Below are positions 32,771 to 36,164 of a stretch of 36,164 nucleotides of DNA, piece by piece. Below the pieces are notes generated by a model. The model had not been told where the DNA came from, did no database searches, and saw only the letters and a list, made by a program, of their open reading frames with translations. The translations under genes and the position numbers were made by a program. The stretch covers positions 1-36,164 of the forward strand of contig DEKU01000031.1 in assembly GCA_002354035.1 (NCBI GenBank). Direction: 5' to 3'. Source of the stretch: Bacteroidales bacterium UBA2714 (lineage in GTDB: Bacteria; Bacteroidota; Bacteroidia; Bacteroidales; P3). Position 1 is the first letter of the stretch. Every line of letters starts with the position of its first letter.

Positions 32771-35264
32771 ATTCTTGTATGTAGACTCTCTTGACTCGGG
32801 GGCTTACCGAGGTTAGGATTTCGTAGGGGATGGTGCCGGCTCCTTGGGCTTGGCGGCAGAGGAGGTCGGCGGGGCCGAAGAGGATGGCCTCGTCGCCTTC
32901 GCGGCAGGGAATGTCGGTGACGTCGAGGAAACACATGTCCATGCATACGGAGCCTATGATGGGAGCCTGGCGGCCGTGGATGAGGACGCGCCCGTTGCCG
33001 CCGCCGAGGTGGCGGTTGAGGCCGTCGGCATAGCCGATGGCGAGGATGGCCACACGGGTGGGGCGCTGGGCCACGAAGCGGCGGTTGTAGCCCACGCTGT
33101 CGCCAGCGGGGATGTCTTTGATTTGGGATATGTGGGTGCGGAGGGTGCTGACGGGACGGAGGTGGCGCTGGACTTGGGGCTGTGGCGAGAGGCCGTAGAG
33201 GCCGATGCCGAGGCGCACCATGTCCATCTGGGCTTGGGGGAAGCGCTCGATGCCGGAGGAGTTGAGGATATGGCAGAGGATGGAGGGGTCGGCCAGGGCG
33301 GAGCGGAGGGATTGGCTCCAGCGGGTGAAGCGGTCGATTTGGGCGAGGGTGAAGTCGTCGGCCGCGGGGTCGTCGGCGCAGGCGAGGTGGGAGAAGATGG
33401 AGCGAACGCGGAGCGGACATGCGGGGTCGGCAAAGAGGGCGGCGAGGGGGTCGAGGTCGGAGCCGCTGAAGCCGAGGCGGTGCATGCCGGTGTCGAGTTC
33501 GACATGGACGGGGACGGGGTCGGCGGGGCTGAGGAGGCGGACGGCCTGGGCGAAGAGGTGGAGGATGCGGAAGGAGTAGATGTCGGGCTCGAGGTGGTAG
33601 CGGATGATGTCGTCGAAGCTTTCTTCCTCGGGGTTCATGACCATGATGGGGAGTGATATGCCGCCCCGGCGGAGGTCGACGCCTTCGTCGGCGTAGGCGA
33701 CGGTGAGGTAGTCGGCGTGGGCGTACTGGAGGGCGGCGGCCACTTCGGTTTTTCCGGCGCCGTAGCTGGCGGCTTTGACCATGGCCATGAGGCGTGTGGT
33801 GGGACGGAGGAGGGAGCGGTAGTAGTTGAGGTTGGCGACGAGGTTGTCGAGGTTGACTTCCATGATGGTCTGGTGGTTGCGGCGCTGGAGGAGGCGCGCG
33901 ATGTCTTCGAAATGGAAGGCGCGGGCTCCTTTGAGGAGTATGGTTTCGCGGTCGAAGCTGTCGAAGTCGAACTGGCGGATGCACTCGTCGGTGGTGGGGA
34001 AGAAGGCGGTCTGGAGATCGTGGAAGAGGCGGCTGTTGCGCTGGAGGGCGGGGCCGATGCCGATGAGGCGTGTGATGCCGTGGGAGCGGACGAGGGAGGC
34101 CACTTGGGCGTAGAGGTCGGGCTCGGGGATGCCGGCCTGGAGGAGGTCGGAGATGATGAGTGCGCGGCGGGAGTGGCGACGGTCGTGCTGGACGAAGTCG
34201 AGGGCGATGGCGAGGGAGTCGAGGTCGAGGCTGTAGGAGTCGTTGATGAGGAGGGAGTTGTTGATGGCTTCGCCCATTTCGAGGCGCATGGCCACGGGGG
34301 TGAGGCGGAGGCAGCGGCGGGCTATGGTGTCGGTGGAGCAGCCGAGGAGGCAGAGGAGGGCGACGCAGTGGAGGGCGTTCTCGACGGAGGCGCGGTCGGC
34401 AAAGGGGATGGTGACTTGGAAGGGGTGGCCGAGATGGCGGAGGGAGAGGGTGGTGGCTGTGGCGGTGGATTGGGCGGAGAGGATTTGGAGGGTGTCGGAG
34501 TCGGAGTGGCCCCAGGTGAAGCGGCGGAGGGAGCGGAAGGCGTCGAGCTGGGCGAGGGCGGAGTGGATGTCTTTGTGGTCGGAGCAGTAGATGAGGGTTT
34601 GGCAGTGGGTGAAGAGCTGGAGTTTTTCGGCTATTTTTTGCTGTCGGGAGATGAAGTTCTCGTCGTGGGCCTGGCCGATGTTGGTGAAGATGCCTATGGT
34701 GGGGTTGATGACGCGGCGGAGGTTTTCCATCTCGGCGGGTTGGGAGATGCCGGCTTCGAAGACGGCGAGTTCGTCGGCGGGGTCGATTTGCCACACGGAG
34801 AGTGGGACGCCGATTTGGGAGTTGTAGCTGCGGGGGCTGGCGACGATGCGGCAGTCGGGGGAGAGGAGCTGGACGATCCAGTCTTTGACGATGGTTTTGC
34901 CGTTGGAGCCGGTGATGCCTATGACGGGGATGGAGAATTGGGCGCGGTGGTGGGCGGCGAGCTGCTGGAGGGCCTTGACGGGGTCGGGGACGGACCAGAG
35001 GTTGGCGTCGGTGCAGAGGGCGAACTGGGCGGCGTGGATGGGCTCGGCGTCGGCGGGGACGATGAAGTTGCGGACGCCGCGCTGGTAGAGTTCGAGGACG
35101 TAGCGGCTGCCGGTGTTGCGCTTGGTGGGGATGGCGACAAAGAGGGAGCGTGGGAGGTCGGCGGAGCGGCGGCTGTCGGTGAGGAGGTGGAGGATGTCGC
35201 AATCGGGGTTGGCCACGCGGGCTTGGGCGTGGCGCAGGATGGAGGTTATTTCGTGGGGTTTCAC
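32769..35264 (-). CDS. murF-alr: Bifunctional MurF / alanine racemase
   Basis: An 831-aa fusion typical of Bacteroidetes. The N-terminal MurF half adds D-Ala-D-Ala to the UDP-MurNAc-tripeptide; ATP loop GITGSNGKT at 116-124, FEAGISQPAEM and INDSYSLDLDSL are visible. The C-terminal half (from about 465) is an alanine racemase that makes D-Ala: PLP Lys496 in MAMVKAASYGAG, ELDTGMHRLGF, and the catalytic Tyr in DSVGYNRRF. Both halves serve the same end of the peptidoglycan stem. Its start overlaps the stop of the DUF2851 gene by four bases, so they are translationally coupled. Its codons are extremely GC-rich in third position. Confidence 0.96.
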   Translation of the reverse strand: MKPHEITSILRHAQARVANPDCDILHLLTDSRRSADLPRSLFVAIPTKRNTGSRYVLELYQRGVRNFIVPADAEPIHAAQFALCTDANLWSVPDPVKALQQLAAHHRAQFSIPVIGITGSNGKTIVKDWIVQLLSPDCRIVASPRSYNSQIGVPLSVWQIDPADELAVFEAGISQPAEMENLRRVINPTIGIFTNIGQAHDENFISRQQKIAEKLQLFTHCQTLIYCSDHKDIHSALAQLDAFRSLRRFTWGHSDSDTLQILSAQSTATATTLSLRHLGHPFQVTIPFADRASVENALHCVALLCLLGCSTDTIARRCLRLTPVAMRLEMGEAINNSLLINDSYSLDLDSLAIALDFVQHDRRHSRRALIISDLLQAGIPEPDLYAQVASLVRSHGITRLIGIGPALQRNSRLFHDLQTAFFPTTDECIRQFDFDSFDRETILLKGARAFHFEDIARLLQRRNHQTIMEVNLDNLVANLNYYRSLLRPTTRLMAMVKAASYGAGKTEVAAALQYAHADYLTVAYADEGVDLRRGGISLPIMVMNPEEESFDDIIRYHLEPDIYSFRILHLFAQAVRLLSPADPVPVHVELDTGMHRLGFSGSDLDPLAALFADPACPLRVRSIFSHLACADDPAADDFTLAQIDRFTRWSQSLRSALADPSILCHILNSSGIERFPQAQMDMVRLGIGLYGLSPQPQVQRHLRPVSTLRTHISQIKDIPAGDSVGYNRRFVAQRPTRVAILAIGYADGLNRHLGGGNGRVLIHGRQAPIIGSVCMDMCFLDVTDIPCREGDEAILFGPADLLCRQAQGAGTIPYEILTSVSPRVKRVYIQE

Positions 35265-36164
35265 TGTGTGATGATTTTATAGCCTATCTGGCAGTTGAGA
35301 CATTTGTGGTGGAGACAATAATTGTGGTGGAGGTGGAGGAGGGCCTGGCTTTGGGCGGCGCTGCGGGGCTGGAGGCCGGCGGCACGCCAGAGGCGCAGGG
35401 GTGAGTTGGACTCGGGAGGGAGCTGGGCAAGGAGTTCAACGGCGCGGTCTTTGAGGGACTGGAGGGAGTGGGAGTTGCCGTATTCGAAAAGGAGGGGTAC
35501 GCAGGCGTTGATGATGAGGCGGTCGGCAAATTGGGGGCCGGTGTGTTTGGGCGAGCCGGGCGAGGGGGAGTCGAAGCGGTAGTGGTGGGTCCAGTAGGGG
35601 GAGGCGGTGAGGTGGAAGAGGCGCTGGAGGGGTTCGGCGCTGGTGGTTTCGAGGAGGAGGCCGAGGAGGCCTTGGGTGCGGCTCAGGAGCTGGGCGAACT
35701 GGCTGATGCGGAGGGTGGGGAAGCTGGCCGGACGGAGGCGGGCGAAACGCCAGAGGTGGGGGGAGAGGGGGGTGAGCGAGGCGGCGGCACGGAGGGCTTG
35801 GTAGTCGGCCTGGAGGGCGCGGGGGAAGGGGTCGTCGAAGTAGCCGTCGAGGAGGCCTGACTGGCCCATGAGGAGGGCTTCGGTGCGGAGGGGGTTGTCG
35901 CGCCAGCGGGCAAGGAGCGTGGGTGGAAGGGAGAGGGCAAGGAGTTCGAAGGGGAGGGCGTTGGCAGGGCCGCCGAAATAGTGGGCGAGGAGGATGAGGG
36001 CGGTGTGGTCCCAGTTGCCTTGGGTTTGGTCGAGGAGGGTGCGCACTTGGAGGCATTTGCTTTCGAGGCGCTCGAGGAGGAGGCGCTCGAGCGAGGCGGC
36101 GATGTAGTTGGGGGAGAGTTGTGGGAGACGGGAGGCGCAGGGTATGGGCAGGGGCTGAGGGGGC
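35261..36164 (-). CDS. DUF2851 family protein (5' end beyond the window)
   Basis: 300 residues are visible; the family is usually about 420 aa. The frame continues without a stop to the window edge, and residues encoded at 36160-36047 (IPCASRLPQLSPNYIAASLE in outline) match the family, so a GTG start at 36046 is unlikely. Other family stretches are NWDHTALILLAHYFGG, RTEALLMGQSGLLDGYF and NACVPLLFEYG. The C-terminus has Cys/His-rich residues (HHNYCLHHKCLNCQIGYKII) that could bind metal. Function unknown. It ends in an ATGA overlap with murF-alr. Confidence 0.88.
   Translation of the reverse strand, partial: PPQPLPIPCASRLPQLSPNYIAASLERLLLERLESKCLQVRTLLDQTQGNWDHTALILLAHYFGGPANALPFELLALSLPPTLLARWRDNPLRTEALLMGQSGLLDGYFDDPFPRALQADYQALRAAASLTPLSPHLWRFARLRPASFPTLRISQFAQLLSRTQGLLGLLLETTSAEPLQRLFHLTASPYWTHHYRFDSPSPGSPKHTGPQFADRLIINACVPLLFEYGNSHSLQSLKDRAVELLAQLPPESNSPLRLWRAAGLQPRSAAQSQALLHLHHNYCLHHKCLNCQIGYKIITQ

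Noticed and set aside
32731..35282. Very long open frames overlapping murF-alr (823 aa on the same strand, 521 aa on the other)
   Set aside because: The products are low-complexity Arg/Pro/His or Gly/Glu/Val strings. They arise from the extreme GC content of third codon positions in murF-alr, whose own frame has clear domains and active-site residues.

Overview
The window looks like chromosomal DNA of an anaerobic member of the order Bacteroidales. The evidence is a fused MurF-alanine racemase, a subtilase with a type IX secretion tail, DUF2851, an HU-like/DUF3987 accessory module, the FeFe-hydrogenase maturase HydF, and several promoters of the Bacteroidetes type (-7 box TAnnTTTG). Base composition is fairly GC-rich by eye, with very GC-rich third codon positions at the right end. 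No rRNA, tRNA, CRISPR array or complete insertion sequence was found.

Left part (1-12700), mostly housekeeping. folA and hydF lie on the minus strand, separated by short tandem repeats. They are followed by a decayed region with a possible thioredoxin-fold remnant. A plus-strand block carries a secreted S8 protease, a terminator, a glutathione-peroxidase-like lipoprotein, a GNAT-HD fusion and a DUF456 membrane protein. A converging minus-strand block holds a small lipoprotein with apt, then a RelA/SpoT-type HD hydrolase, an AtoE-type short-chain fatty acid transporter and a secreted alkaline phosphatase. The last three are probably read from a promoter near 12050.

Middle part (12700-25020), one long series of minus-strand genes. 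Reading downstream, these are a lipoprotein, a hemerythrin-like protein, a LuxR-type regulator with a degenerate receiver, an MFS transporter, a NapH-like polyferredoxin, a YitT-family protein, a CPBP protease, a Tat-signal aldo/keto reductase with ferredoxin clusters, tatA, tatC and a GH89 alpha-N-acetylglucosaminidase with an extra C-terminal domain. The Tat translocase sits directly behind a probable substrate. The polyferredoxin carries a second twin-arginine motif in mid-protein.

Right-middle part (25240-32710), an accessory region. A minus-strand unit runs from a promoter at about 29845 through a 129-aa unknown protein, a 26-codon membrane micro-ORF, an array of about 830 bp built from 19 short palindromes of four types, a primase/helicase-like BT4734-N/DUF3987 protein, a 78-bp tandem repeat and an HU-like protein. 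Diverging from it are a 422-aa unknown protein, a roughly 170-bp inverted-repeat element that resembles a MITE, and a DUF6266-like protein. This is the least ordinary part of the window and the best candidate for an undescribed mobile or replicative module.

Right edge (32740-36164). A bidirectional terminator separates the accessory region from murF-alr and a DUF2851 gene that runs off the window. The two genes overlap by four bases.
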